64,000 bases of DNA from Mesostigma viride (GCA_009746045.1 RPFO01000384.1:589837-653836); one strand, 5' to 3'; positions 26,997 through 41,200 are shown, counted from the first letter of the stretch. Translations and numbers: made by a program. The notes: generated by a model not told the origin, from the letters alone.

Positions 26997-27325
26997 GATG
27001 GGGGGGAGGGAGGGAGGGATGGAGGGAGGGAGGGAGGGAGGGAGGGAGGGAGGGTGGGAGGGAGGGAGGGAGGGAGGGAGGGAGGGAGGGAGGGAGGGAG
27101 GGAGGGAGGGAGGGAGGGAGGGAGGGAGGGAGGGAGGGAGGGAGGGAGGGAGGGAAGGCATGACTGTGTGTGTGTGTAGGCGTGCGTGCGTGCGTGTGTG
27201 TGTGCGTGCGTGCGTGGTTATATGGGTGGTGGGTGGGTGGTGGGTGGGTGGGTGGGTGGGTGGGTGGGTGGGTGGGTGGGTGGGTGGGTGGGTGGGTGGG
27301 TGGGTGGGTGGGTGGGTGGGTGGGC
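26997..27325. repeat. G-rich microsatellites: (GGGA)n, (GTGC)n, (GGGT)n
   Basis: About 155 bp of GGGA on the plus strand, then a short GT/GCGT stretch (27165-27216), then about 100 bp of GGTG/GGGT. All G runs are on the plus strand. The minus-strand frames (PPS and THPP repeats) are artefacts. Confidence 0.95.
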
Positions 27326-27519
27326 ACCTGAGTAGGTGGGTTGGGAAGGTGTGCTTTTTTATTATGATGATTAGCTAAGTTACGTGTGTGTTATTAATGT
27401 ACATGTCGACGTTGTATCATGGGCGTGTGCCCCTAAGTCTGCCTTCCTGCAATGTCACATAATATATAATCTAGATGTGTTGTTGGGAACCTGACTATAT
27501 CTTCCAAAATGGATTGGTT

Positions 27520-28440
27520 GACATGCAACTATGTGATGAAACCCTTGAAAAACAATTACTAGGAACTGCATTTTTTGTGCAATGTTTGCTGGCATCTGTC
27601 ACCTATTTTTCATGCAAACAGTCTGAATGTCTTGTGGGCAGCTAACATAGATGTTTTTATGAGCTGCGCAAAGTTCTAGGCTTCACTGAGTTCATTGATA
27701 TATGCACCCATGTGTTGGAACCCTTGGAAAACCATGACAAACTGCATTTTTGGGGGTATTTTTGCTAGCATCTGTCACCATTTTGTCATCCAACCAGCCT
27801 AAAACTTTGTGGGCATGCTGCATGGGATGTGTTTAGTACACGTGCAAAGTTCCAGGCCCGACTGAGTTCATTTGGTGTCATCATACATGGATATGTGTGA
27901 TGAAAACCTTGGAAAACCATGACAAACTGCATTTTGGGGGGTATTTTTGCTAGCATCTGTCACCATTTCGTCATCCAACCAACCTGAAATTTTGTGGTCA
28001 TGCTGAATGGGATGTGTTTAGAACATGTGCAAAGTTCCAGGCCCAACTGAGTTCATTTGATGTCATTATATATGCATATGTGTGATGAAAACCTTGGAAA
28101 ACCATGAAAAACTGCATTTTGGGGTATTTATGCTAGCATCTGTCACCATTTCGTCATCCAACCAACCTGAAATTTTGTGGTCATGCTGCATGGGATGTGT
28201 TTAGAACATGCGCAAAGTTCCAGGCCCAACTGAGTTCACTTGATGTCATTAGATGTGCATACATGCCAGAAAGTGCTGAAAATACGGTATTTTATGCTTA
28301 GTAACAAATGTCACCATGTTACCATGCTGCCGAGTCCCAAAAATTTTTTTGACCACATGGCATCATAAGATATCTGATAAGGAACCTTGGTGCCAAATTT
28401 GAGGTCAAACTGACAATTATTCTATCTCCTGATAATTTTC
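27520..28440. repeat. tandem repeat with period about 184 bp, about 4.5 copies
   Basis: Repeated landmarks are AACCTTGGAAAACCATG (near 27720, 27903 and 28088, with a diverged copy near 27539), GCTAGCATCTGTCACCATTT and GCAAAGTTCCAGGCC. The last copy is diverged. No coding potential. Loosely similar units (GTTGTCAGAATGACCTCAAA type) occur inside the E elements at 54.1-54.5 kb. Confidence 0.75.
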
Positions 28441-28473
28441 AGGGAAAGAAAATGGGTTTTCGGATTGATGTGG

Positions 28474-29151
28474 AGTTTGAACGTGTGGTACATATAGGCT
28501 GTCCGTATAAAGCCTAGCACACAAAAATGTAAAATAAATGTTTCTCTTGGTGGGAAGGAACTCCAATGGACCAAAAACAAGAAATGTATTTGTTGAGCTT
28601 CACTCATTTTATATATGACGCGTGGATGGGCTCAATTAAAGGGGACCGACCTGCTGTAGGTAGCGTAAGACTAGCGCTTGTCACGAGGGTACTGCACCGG
28701 CCGGCCCTTTTTGGTGCCGAGGCTGAGTGTGGTTCCGGAGTGCAGGCCTAGGCAGCTTCTAACGTACGTCTCTAGACCTTGCTACCTGCGCCAGCTGCCA
28801 GGCGTGGCGCAACTGTGATGGGAAGTCAGTACACCTTGTACCTGCGCCAGCCGGCAGGCCTGCGTGGCGCAATGTGAATGATGATAGTCAGTACTTAGAG
28901 TGGTGTAGGGGACGTAGGGAGGCCTCTTTTCAGCTCCCACCCACCCACCCACGCTGCTAAGTGGGGCAACACCTTGTTTTAGAGTATGCTGGGCCCCCAG
29001 CATGGTGCTACAATAACCAACTTGATAATGATGTGCACTGAGTTTGAAGGTGTGGTATAGGCTGTCCGTATAAAGCCTAGCACACAAAAATGTAAAATAA
29101 ATGCTTCTCTTGGTGGGAAGGAACTCCAATGGACCAAAAACAAGAAATGTA
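28474..29151. mobile_element. R3 copy B flanked by 110-bp direct repeats (TRIM-like)
   Basis: Near-identical direct repeats (28474-28588 and 29041-29151; from AGTTTGAA to GAAATGTA, with CTGTCCGTATAAAGCCTAGC inside) flank the 450-bp R3 core. A diverged inverted copy with the same layout lies at about 54891-55560. Short terminal direct repeats with no coding interior suggest a miniature terminal-repeat element. No primer-binding site was confirmed. Confidence 0.5.
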
Positions 29152-29222
29152 CTGCGTATTCTATGCTGGCGCTATTTTTATAAGCGAAAAAACTTCTACC
29201 ACGTCCTGTCCCGTTGACTTAC

Positions 29223-32200
29223 AAAACCGGCAGGGAGGCAATCAGAGACCCCAGCTCCGGTGGGATGACACCGCTCAGGCTGTTTGAGAGCCGCTCCCTG
29301 TGGCCAGAGACAAGCAGAGCATCATGCATGCAGATGCCAGCAAGGACTGAGCAGAGCCAAGGCGGCAGCTTGAATGCCCGCAAGTGCACATGGCATGGCC
29401 CTCATCAACCAAGAGGAACGACCTTGCGACAGGTGGCAAGCGCAAGAAAAAGTCCTGCTGCTGCATCATACTGCATGGCATGAATGATGAGATATTCCAA
29501 TAGGGAGGCCAAGCCCGCAAAATAGAGCCCCACATGAACCGACAGCCATGCGAAACGGCATGAAGCGATATTGCCCGGCGGACCAGCGCAACTCCACATA
29601 AACCTCACATAAACCTCACGTAAACCTCACGTAAATCACCACCCAGCTAATGTGGGCTGTTGATGAGGTCATGCCGCCTCGTACTGGCAAATGCCAGGCA
29701 CCACAAGGCCACAGCGTAACCAGCTGGCAAAAATGAATGGACTCACAAAACCGGCAGGGAGGCTATCAGAGACCCCAGCTCCGGTGGGAGGACACCGCTC
29801 AGCCTGTTTGAGAGCCGCTCCCTGGAGCCAGAGACAAGCAGAGCATCATGCATGCAGATGCCAGCAAGGACTGAGCAGAGTCAGAGAGGCAGCTTGAATG
29901 CCCGCAAGTGCACATGGCATGGCCCTCATCAACCAAGAGGACTGACCTTGCGACAGGGGGAACAAGGAAAGTCCTGCTGCTGCGTTATCCTGCATGGTAT
30001 GAATGATGAGATATTCCAATAGGGAGGCCAAGCTGGTGTAACAGAACCCCAGCCAGATGAAACGACCACCATGCAACATGGCATGCAGTGAAAACGCCCG
30101 GCCAACCTGCCCAACTCCACGTTTTCCTGATGTCAACCACCACCCAGCCACGGTGGGCTGCTGACAGTGTAATGCCGCCGCTGCATGGGAAATGCCAGGT
30201 CCCACAATGCAACCAGCAGGCAAAAATGAATGGGACAGGACATACCTTAAGTGCATTTTTCTGGAAATTATACCTGCGGTATGCATGACATTAGCATCGG
30301 GGACTATGAATCAATGATATTTAAGAAAATTTCCAACTAGTCGGGGGTGGACTAGCCCCCACCATCCACCAGTAATGCGCTAAAAGTAGAAAAAGGCGCT
30401 ATTATACTAGGCACATTTCCCTAGCTAGAACAATGGGCACATAATTCCTGGTCAAATCACATATTTCCATACATATGCTCCCCCCACCGTTTTGAGAAAC
30501 TCTACCTAAGTGGGACCACGAAATAAAAATGGATGCACACGTTATTAATTTTCCCGCAAAACCTCTACCTTTTTATTCAAAAAGTCATAACCACTTTTAA
30601 AAATGCCATTTTACATTTTTCACTCTTAGTAGTAGTTTTAAATACTAGAGAGGGGGGGACATGCAGCCCTAAAGTTTGAGGTCATTCTGACAACCACAGG
30701 TCAAGTTACGTGTCGGATTGTTTAGCTGAAAAATATCGCTTCCCACTTTAGCTCACCACAGGTGTATTGTTTTCAGTAATGACCCCAATCGATGGTGGAA
30801 TAACATGCCAAACATGCCGGGAAGGGTTTCCAAACATTGCTGGCCATGGTCCCATTGAATTGAGATGCGTAGTCTAGGCCGGCGCTATTTTTATAAGCGA
30901 AAAAACTTCTACCATGTCCTGTCCCGTTGACTTACAAAACCGGCAGGGAGGCAATCAGAGACCCCAGCTCCGGTGGGATGACACCGCTCAGGCTGTTTGA
31001 GAGCCGCTCCCTGTGGCCAGAGACAAGCAGAGCATCATGCATGCAGATGCCAGCAAGGACTGCGCAGAGTCAGGGAGGCAGCTTGAATGCCCGCAAGTGC
31101 ACATGGCATGGCCCTCATCAACCAAGAGGAACGACCTTGCAACAGGTGGCAAGCGCAAGAAAAGTCCTGCTGCTGCATCATACTGCATGGTATGAATGAT
31201 GAGATTCCAATAGGGAGACCAAGCCCGCAAAATAGAGCCCCACATGAACCGACAGCCATGCGAGCCGGCAGGCAGTGATACTGCCCGGCCGACCAGCGCA
31301 ACTCCACATAAACCTCACGTAAACCTCACGTAAATCACCACCCAGCTAATGTGGGCTGTTGACGAGGTCATGCCGCCTCGTACTGGCAAATGCCAGGCAC
31401 CACAAGGCCACAGCGTAACCAGCTGGCAAAAATGAATGGACTTACAAAACCGGCAGGGAGGCTATCAGAGACCCCAGCTTCGGTGGGAGGTCACCGCTTA
31501 GGCTGTTTGAGAGCCGCTCCCTGGAGCCAAAGACAAGCAGAGCATCATGCATGCAGATGCCAGCAAGGACTGCGCAGAGTCAGAGAGGCAGCTTGAATGC
31601 CCGCAAGTGCACATGGCATGGCCCTCATCAACCAAGAGGACTGACCTTGCGACAGGGGGAACAAGGAAAGTCCTGCTGCTGCGTTATCCTGCATGGTATG
31701 AATGATGAGATATTCCAATAGGGAGGCCAAGCTGGTGTAACAGAACCCCAGCCAGATGAAACGACCACCATGCAACATGGCATGCAGTGAAAACGCCCGG
31801 CCAACCTGCCCAACCCACGTTTTCCTGATGTCAACCACCACCCAGCCATGGTGGGCTGATGACAGTGCAATGCCGCCACTTCATGGGAAATGCCAGGTCC
31901 CACAATGCAACCAGCAGGCAAAAATGAATGGGACAGGACATACCTAAAGTGCATTTTTCTGGAAATTATACCTGCGGTATGCATTAGATTAGCATCGGGG
32001 ACCATGAATCAATGATATTTAATTAATAAAATTTCCAACTAGTCGGGGGTGGACTAGCCCCCACCATCCACCGGTAATGCGCTAAAAGTAGAAAAAGGCG
32101 CTATTATACTAGGCACATTTCCCTAGCTAGAACAATGGGCACATAATTCCTGGTCAAATCACATATTTCCATACATATGCTCCCCCCACCGTTTTGAGAA

Positions 32201-35200
32201 ACTCTACCTAAGTGGGACCACGAAATAAGAATGGATGCACACGTTATTAATTTTCCCGCAAAACCCGTACTTTTTCAATTAAAAAAAGACATAACCACTT
32301 TTAAAAATGCCATTTTACATTTTTCACTCTTAGTAGTAGTTTTAAATACTAGAGAGGGGGGGGCATGCAGCCCTAAAGTTTGAGGTCATTCTGACAACCA
32401 CAGGTCAAGTTGCGGGTCGGATTTTTTAGCTGAAAAATATCGCTTCCCATTTTAGCTCACCACAGGTGTATTGTTTTCAGTAATGACCCCAATCGATAGT
32501 GGAATAACATGCCAAACATGCCGGGAAGGGTTTCCAAACATTGCTGGCCATGGTCCCATTGAATTGAGATGCGTAGTCTAGGCCGGCGCTATTTTTATAA
32601 GCGAAAAAACTTCTACCATGTCCTGTCCCATTGACTTACAAAACCGGCAGGGAGGCAATCAGAGACCCCAGCTCCGGTGGGATGACACCGCTCAGGCTGT
32701 TTGAGAGCCGCTCCCTGTGGCCAGAGACAAGCAGAGCATCATGCATGCCGATGCCAGCAAGGACTGCGCAGAGTCAGGGAGGCAGCTTGAATGCCCGCAA
32801 GTGCACATGGCATGGCCCTCATCAACCAAGAGGAACGACCTTGCAACAGGTGGCAAGCGCAAGAAAAGTCCTGCTGCTGCATCATACTGCATGGTATGAA
32901 TGATGAGATTCCAATAGGGAGGCCAAGCCCGCAAAATAGAGCCCCACATGAACCGACAGCCATGCGAAACGGCATGCAGTGATACTGCCCGGCCGACCAG
33001 CGCAACTCCACATAAACCTCACGTAAACCTCACGTAAATCACCACCCAGCTAATGTGGGCTGTTGACGAGGTCATGCCGCCTCGTACTGGCAAATGCCAG
33101 GCACCACAAGGCCACAGCGTAACCAGCTGGCAAAAATGAATGGACTTACAAAACCGGCAGGGAGGCTATCAGAGACCCCAGCTTCGGTGGGAGGTCACCG
33201 CTCAGGCTGTTTGAGAGCCGCTCCCTGGAGCCAAAGACAAGCAGAGCATCATGCATGCAGATGCCACAAGGACTGCGCAGAGTCAGAGAGGCAGCTTGAA
33301 TGCCCGCAAGTGCACATGGCATGGCCCTCATCAACCAAGAGGACTGACCTTGCGACAGGGGGAACAAGGAAAGTCCTGCTGCTGCGTTATCCTGCATGGT
33401 ATGAATGATGAGATATTCCAATAGGGAGGCCAAGCTGGTGTAACAGAACCCCAGCCAGATGAAACGACCACCATGCAACATGGCATGCAGGGAAAACGCC
33501 CGGCCAACCTGCCCAACTCCACGTTTTCCTGATGTCAACCACCACGCAGCCACGGTGGGCTGCTGACAGTGTAATGCCGCCGCTGCATGGGAAATGCCAG
33601 GTCCCACAATGCAACCAGCAGGCAAAAATGAATGGGACAGGACATACCTTAAGTGCATTTTTCTGGAAATTATACCTGCGGTATGCATGAGATTAGCATC
33701 GGGGACTATGAATCAATGATATTTAATTAATGAAATTTCCAACTAGTCGGGGGTGGACTAGCCCCCACCATCCACCAGTAATGCGCTAAAAGTAGAAAAA
33801 GGCGCTATTATACTAGGCACATTTCCCTAGCTAGAACAATGGGCACATAATTCCTGGTCAAATCACATACTTCCATACATATGCTCCCCCCACCGATTTG
33901 AGAAACTCTACCTAAGTGGGACCACGAAATAAAAATGGATGCACACGTTATTAATTTTCCCGCAAAACCTCTACCTTTTTATTCAAAAAGTCATAACCAC
34001 TTTTAAAAATGCCATTTTACATTTTTCACTCTTAGTAGTAGTTTTAAATACTAGAGAGGGGGGGACATGCAGCCCTAAAGTTTGAGGTCATTCTGACAAC
34101 CACAGGTCAAGTTACGTGTCGGATTGTTTAGCTGAAAAATATCGCTTCCCACTTTAGCTCACCACAGGTGTATTGTTTTCAGTAATGACCCCAATCGATG
34201 GTGGAATAACATGCCAAACATGCCGGGAAGGGTTTCCAAACATTGCTGGCCATGGTCCCATTGAATTGAGATGCGTAGTCTAGGCCGGCGCTATTTTTAT
34301 AAGCGAAAAAACTTCTACCATGTCCTGTCCCGTTGACTTACAAAACCGGCAGGGAGGCAATCAGAGACCCCAGCTCCGGTGGGATGACACCGCTCAGGCT
34401 GTTTGAGAGCCGCTCCCTGTGGCCAGAGACAAGCAGAGCATCATGCATGCAGATGCCAGCAAGGACTGCGCAGAGTCAGGGAGGCAGCTTGAATGCCCGC
34501 AAGTGCACATGGCATGGCCCTCATCAACCAAGAGGAACGACCTTGCAACAGGTGGCAAGCGCAAGAAAAGTCCTGCTGCTGCATCATACTGCATGGTATG
34601 AATGATGAGATTCCAATAGGGAGGCCAAGCCCGCAAAATAGTGCCCCACATGAACCGACAGCCATGCGAAACGGCATGCAGTGATATTGCCCGGCCGACC
34701 AGCGCAACTCCACATAAACCTCACGTAAACCTCACGTAAATCACCACCCAGCTAATGTGGGCTGTTGACGAGGTCATGCCGCCTCGTACTGGCAAATGCC
34801 AGGCACCACAAGGCCACAGCGTAACCAGCTGGCAAAAATGAATGGACTTACAAAACCGGCAGGGAGGCTATCAGAGACCCCAGCTTCGGTGGGAGGTCAC
34901 CGCTTAGGCTGTTTGAGAGCCGCTCCCTGGAGCCAAAGACAAGCAGAGCATCATGCATGCAGATGCCAGCAAGGACTGCGCAGAGTCAGAGAGGCAGCTT
35001 GAATGCCCGCAAGTGCACATGGCATGGCCCTCATCAACCAAGAGGACTGACCTTGCGACAGGGGGAACAAGGAAAGTCCTGCTGCTGCGTTATCCTGCAT
35101 GGTATGAATGATGAGATATTCCAATAGGGAGGCCAAGCTGGTGTAACAGAACCCCAGCCAGATGAAACGACCACCATGCAACATGGCATGCAGGGAAAAC

Positions 35201-38200
35201 GCCCGGCCAACCTGCCCAACTCCACGTTTTCCTGATGTCAACCACCACCCAGCCATGGTGGGCTGATGACAGTGCAATGCCGCCACTTCATGGGAAATGC
35301 CAGGTCCCACAATGCAACCAGCAGGCAAAAATGAATGGGACAGGACATACCTAAAGTGCATTTTTCTGGAAATTATACCTGCGGTATGCATTAGATTAGC
35401 ATCGGGGACCATGAATCAATGATATTTAATTAATAAAATTTCCAACTAGTCGGGGGTGGACTAGCCCCCACCATCCACCGGTAATGCGCTAAAAGTAGAA
35501 AAAGGCGCTATTATACTAGGCACATTTCCCTAGCTAGAACAATGGGCACATAATTCCTGGTCAAATCACATATTTCCATACATATGCTCCCCCCACCGTT
35601 TTGAGAAACTCTACCTAAGTGGGACCACGAAATAAGAATGGATGCACACGTTATTAATTTTCCCGCAAAACCCGTACTTTTTCTATTAAAAAAAGACATA
35701 ACCACTTTTAAAAATGCCATTTTACATTTTTCACTCTTAGTAGTAGTTTTAAATACTAGAGAGGGGGGGCATGCAGCCCTAAAGTTTGAGGTCATTCTGA
35801 CAACCACAGGTCAAGTTGCGGGTCGGATTTTTTAGCTGAAAAATATTGCTTCCCATTTTAGCTCACCACAGGTGTATTGTTTTCAGTAATGACCCCAATC
35901 GATAGTGGAATAACATGCCAAACATGCCGGGAAGGGTTTCCAAACATTGCTGGCCATGGTCCCATTGAATTGAGATGCGTAGTCTAGGCCGGCGCTATTT
36001 TTATAAGCGAAAAAACTTCTACCATGTCCTGTCCCGTTGACTTACAAAACCGGCAGGGAGGCAATCAGAGACCCCAGCTCCGGTGGGATGACACCGCTCA
36101 GGCTGTTTGAGAGCCGCTCCCTGTGGCCAGAGACAAGCAGAGCATCATGCATGCAGATGCCAGCAAGGACTGCGCAGAGTCAGGGAGGCAGCTTGAATGT
36201 CCGCAAGTGCACATGGCATGGCCCTCATCAACCAAGAGGAACGACCTTGCAACAGGTGGCAAGCGCAAGAAAAGTCCTGCTGCTGCATCATACTGCATGG
36301 TATGAATGATGAGATTCCAATAGGGAGGCCAAGCCCGCAAAATAGAGCCCCACATGAACCGACAGCCATGCGAAACGGCATGAAGCGATATTGCCCGGCG
36401 GACCAGCGCAACTCCACATAAACCTCACATAAACCTCACGTAAATCACCACCCAGCTAATGTGGGCTGTTGACGAGGTCATGCCGCCTCGTACTGGCAAA
36501 TGCCAGGCACCACAAGGCCACAGCGTAACCAGCTGGCAAAAATGAATGGACTTACAAAACCGGCAGGGAGGCTATCAGAGACCCCAGCTTCGGTGGGAGG
36601 TCACCGCTTAGGCTGTTTGAGAGCTGCTCCCTGGAGCCAAAGACAAGCAGAGCATCATGCATGCAGATGCCAGCAAGGACTGCGCAGAGTCAGAGAGGCA
36701 GCTTGAATGCCCGCAAGTGCACATGGCATGGCCCTCATCAACCAAGAGGACTGACCTTGCGACAGGGGGAACAAGGAAAGTCCTGCTGCTGCGTTATCCT
36801 GCATGGTATGAATGATGAGATATTCCAATAGGGAGGCCAAGCTGGTGTAACAGAACCCCAGCCAGATGAAACGACCACCATGCAACATGGCATGCAGGGA
36901 AAACGCCCGGCCAACCTGCCCAACTCCACGTTTTCCTGATGTCAACCACCACCCAGCCATGGTGGGCTGATGACAGTGCAATGCCGCCACTTCATGGGAA
37001 ATGCCAGGTCCCACAATGCAACCAGCAGGCAAAAATGAATGGGACAGGACATACCTAAAGTGCATTTTTCTGGAAATTATACCTGCGGTATGCATTAGAT
37101 TAGCATCGGGGACCATGAATCAATGATATTTAATTAATAAAATTTCCAACTAGTCGGGGGTGGACTAGCCCCCACCATCCACCGGTAATGCGCTAAAAGT
37201 AGAAAAAGGCGCTATTATACTAGGCACATTTCCCTAGCTAGAACAATGGGCACATAATTCCTGGTCAAATCACATATTTCCATACATATGCTCCCCCCAC
37301 CGATTTGAGAAACTCTACCTAAGTGGGACCACGAAATAAGAATGGATGCACACGTTATTAATTTTCCCGCAAAACCCGTACTTTTTCTATTAAAAAAAGA
37401 CATAACCACTTTTAAAAATGCCATTTTACATTTTTCACTCTTAGTAGTAGTTTTAAATACTAGAGAGGGGGGGCATGCAGCCCTAAAGTTTGAGGTCATT
37501 CTGACAACCACAGGTCAAGTTGCGGGTCGGATTTTTTAGCTGAAAAATATTGCTTCCCATTTTAGCTCACCACAGGTGTATTGTTTTCAGTAATGACCCC
37601 AATCGATAGTGGAATAACATGCCAAACATGCCGGGAAGGGTTTCCAAACATTGCTGGCCATGGTCCCATTGAATTGAGATGCGTAGTCTAGGCCGGCGCT
37701 ATTTTTATAAGCGAAAAAACTTCTACCATGTCCTGTCCCGTTGACTTACAAAACCGGCAGGGAGGCAATCAGAGACCCCAGCTCCGGTGGGATGACACCG
37801 CTCAGGCTGTTTGAGAGCCGCTCCCTGTGGCCAGAGACAAGCAGAGCATCATGCATGCAGATGCCAGCAAGGACTGCGCAGAGTCAGGGAGGCAGCTTGA
37901 ATGTCCGCAAGTGCACATGGCATGGCCCTCATCAACCAAGAGGAACGACCTTGCAACAGGTGGCAAGCGCAAGAAAAGTCCTGCTGCTGCATCATACTGC
38001 ATGGTATGAATGATGAGATTCCAATAGGGAGGCCAAGCCCGCAAAATAGAGCCCCACATGAACCGACAGCCATGCGAAACGGCATGCAGTGATATTACCC
38101 GGCCGACCAGCGCAACTCCACATAAACCTCACGTAAACCTCACGTAAATCACCACCCAGCTAATGTGGGCTGTTGACGAGGTCATGCCGCCTCGTACTGG

Positions 38201-41200
38201 CAAATGCCAGGCACCACAAGGCCACAGCGTAACCAGCTGGCAAAAATGAATGGACTTACAAAACCGGCAGGGAGGCTATCAGAGACCCCAGCTTCGGTGG
38301 GAGGTCACCGCTCAGGCTGTTTGAGAGCCGCTCCCTGGAGCCAAAGACAAGCAGAGCATCATGCATGCAGATGCCAACAAGGACTGCGCAGAGTCAGAGA
38401 GGCAGCTTGAATGCCCGCAAGTGCACATGGCATGGCCCTCATCAACCAAGAGGACTGACCTTGCGACAGGGGGAACAAGGAAAGTCCTGCTGCTGCGTTA
38501 TCCTGCATGGTATGAATGATGAGATATTCCAATAGGGTGGCCAAGCTGGTGTAACAGAACCCCAGCCAGATGAAACGACCACCATGCAACATGGCATGCA
38601 GGGAAAACGCCCGGCCAACCTGCCCAACTCCACGTTTTCCTGATGTCAACCACCACGCAGCCATGGTGGGCTGATGACAGTGTAATGCCGCCGCTGCATG
38701 GGAAATGCCAGGTCCCACAATGCAACCAGCAGGCAAAAATGAATGGGACAGGACATACCTTAAGTGCATTTTTCTGGAAATTATACCTGCGGTATGCATG
38801 AGATTAGCATCGGGGACTATGAATCAATGATATTTAAGAAAATTTCCAACTAGTCGGGGGTGGACTAGCCCCCACCATCCACAAGTAATGCGCTAAAAGT
38901 AGAAAAAGGCGCTATTATACTAGGCACATTTCCCTAGCTAGAATAATGGGCACATAATTCCTGGTCAAATCACATATTTGCATACATATGCTCCCCCCAC
39001 CGTTTTGAGAAACTCTACCTAAGTGGGACCACGAAATAAAAATGGATGCACACGTTATTAATTTTCCCGCAAAACCTCTACCTTTTTATTCAAAAAGTCA
39101 TAACCACTTTTAAAAATGCCATTTTACATTTTTCACTCTTAGTAGTAGTTTTAAATACTACAGAGGGGGGGGCATGCAGCCCTAAAGTTTGAGGTCATTC
39201 TGACAACCACAGGTCAAATCCATTTCTGGCCTTGCCTTGCTTTGCGTGCATCACCACAAAACATCAAATTTATTACAATATGTGTGCTAGCTCTATACGG
39301 TGGAATAACACAGACATGTCTACCAGATGGCAACACGGCCATCAGCATACTAGGGTGAGCACACTATGTGAATGTGCAGGGCCAGCCCACAGCAGCTGTG
39401 CCCCTGCTCTACCCCTTTTGCCAGGGTGGGTGGGTGGGAGGCAAAAGAAACAACCTGCTTCCCTAGAATGGAAGCCCACCCTTTATAGCAACCACCTCTC
39501 CAGCCAACCCCTACCTGGGTGGCTGGGGTACGGGTGCCAGCACAAAAAATATTTTTTTCTAAAATTATTTTTCTTTTTGGTGCTATACGGCGTTGCATTC
39601 TCCGCTCAGCAGGTTAGTCATAGATAAAATGAGCATAGCTCACCAAATCCATTTCTGGCCTTGCCTTGCTTTGCATGCATCACCACAAAACATCAAATTT
39701 ATTACAATATGTGTGCTAGCTCTATACGGTGGAATAACACAGACATGTCTACCAGATGGCAACACGGCCATCTGTATGCTAGGGTGAGCACACTATGTGA
39801 ATGTGCAGGGCCAGCCCACAGCAGCTGTGCCCCTGCTCTACCCACATCTCCTTACATGGCTAACAGCCGAAAATACGTAGGACATGCAAAAAAGAAAACT
39901 TAAACTACCTAGCTATGGGGGTACTTTGTCCCAACCCAGGTTCACCCTCGGGTTAGTTAAACCATTTCCCCCCTGACCTCCCACACAAGGGTGAGGTCAG
40001 TTGATAGCTAAAAGAGAGAGATGAAACAGGAGGACGTCAAAACTCGACGCCACCGAAGTGGCGCCGGAAAGCCGCTGGGTCAAAACCCAGGGCCTGAGCC
40101 CAGAGGGCGGGTGGGATGTCGCGCCCCAGGAGGCTGCGGTGGAGGCCAATGTAGCGCGTGACCGAGAGGGCCGAAGCCCACCGGCCGCGCAGCTGGATGG
40201 CCTCCGGCGACTCGCCAGCGATGGCGTCGTGCGTCGCCCCCCATGCCGGAGGCTGTGAAAAGAAAACATCCCTGGGATGCCCATGCGGGCCTGCACAGCC
40301 TCCCACTGCTGCCTAGCCTGGCTGTACGTTAAGCCCGAAAGAGGAGTGCATCCGGGGGCTGGCCAGCCGTCAGACGTCGCAGGAGCCACAAAGAAAGTGG
40401 ATCCCGGACGAGGACGTGCTGGGCCGCCCCCTGCGCAGTTTTGGGGTTGCGCAGCACAAGGGCACCGACCATGGGCCCTGGCTCGAGAAGGGGGTGGCCG
40501 GGATGAGCCACATCCCGAACCCGCAGCCCTAGCGCCTCGCTAATGCGTAAATACTGCTGGAAAGCAATAATAATCAACGCACTCAAATGCACCTGTCGAC
40601 GTGAAACTAGCAACAGGGCAGTGAAATAGCAAAGGCGCCAGGGCATAGGCGGAGGGCTGACAGCCGGAACAAGCCGCTGCCAACCTGCTAGCAGGCGGTC
40701 CGCCAGTACCCAATTCCGAACAATGTCGGGGTAGTACAGGTGCAGACAGGCCTTGGCATGCTGGCATAAGGTACGCCCCCGCCCGCCTCTGGCATGGTAG
40801 ACAGCAGAAATCCACTCACAGAAAATGGCTTCCGCGTCAGCTGGGTCGACAGGGCCAGGTGGCGCCCACGCCACGTAGACAGCCGCCGCACGCCGGTACG
40901 CTGGCAAGGTAGACACAGGGTTGACTGTGCCCTCCAAAAGTGCCAAGTCCCGAGGGCGTCGCGCCCCCTCAGGCCCAGGGTTGGGATGCACGTCACCACA
41001 CCGGGTCAAGTCAGGAATCCAAGCGCCACGCCGACTGGCCTTGTCAGCTGGGTTGTGGTCGGTAGCCACCCAGACCCAGTGGCTCTGCATGTCGCCAGCC
41101 AGTGACAGAGCGCAGTAGCGCCGAACCAGCTGGTTGAGGCGGTAGGAAGACGACCGCCCTCTGACAAACGCCCCCACCACAGCACTGGAGTCTACGAGCC

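Larger units (their letters stand above)
22460..29212. mobile_element. element S, copy 0, interrupted by a hAT-like element and a 4.6-kb block
   Basis: It starts with GGGACAGGACAT (22460-22471) and ends with the near-complement ACGTCCTGTCCC (29201-29212). Between the two later insertions (22899-24323 plus one target copy, and about 24536-29151) the remaining sequence matches the intact 694-bp S copies, such as 30232-30925. S is a non-autonomous inverted-repeat DNA element sitting in the intron between LRR exons. It is the founding-type copy that borders group 1. Confidence 0.7.

Noticed and set aside
26686-27327. 213-aa minus frame of THPP and SLPP repeats
   Set aside because: It is a translation of the GGGA and GGGT microsatellites.
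35511-37539. Frames of 65-98 aa in both strands of the S spacer
   Set aside because: Short, overlapping and variable between units by frame-breaking indels, so not a conserved protein.
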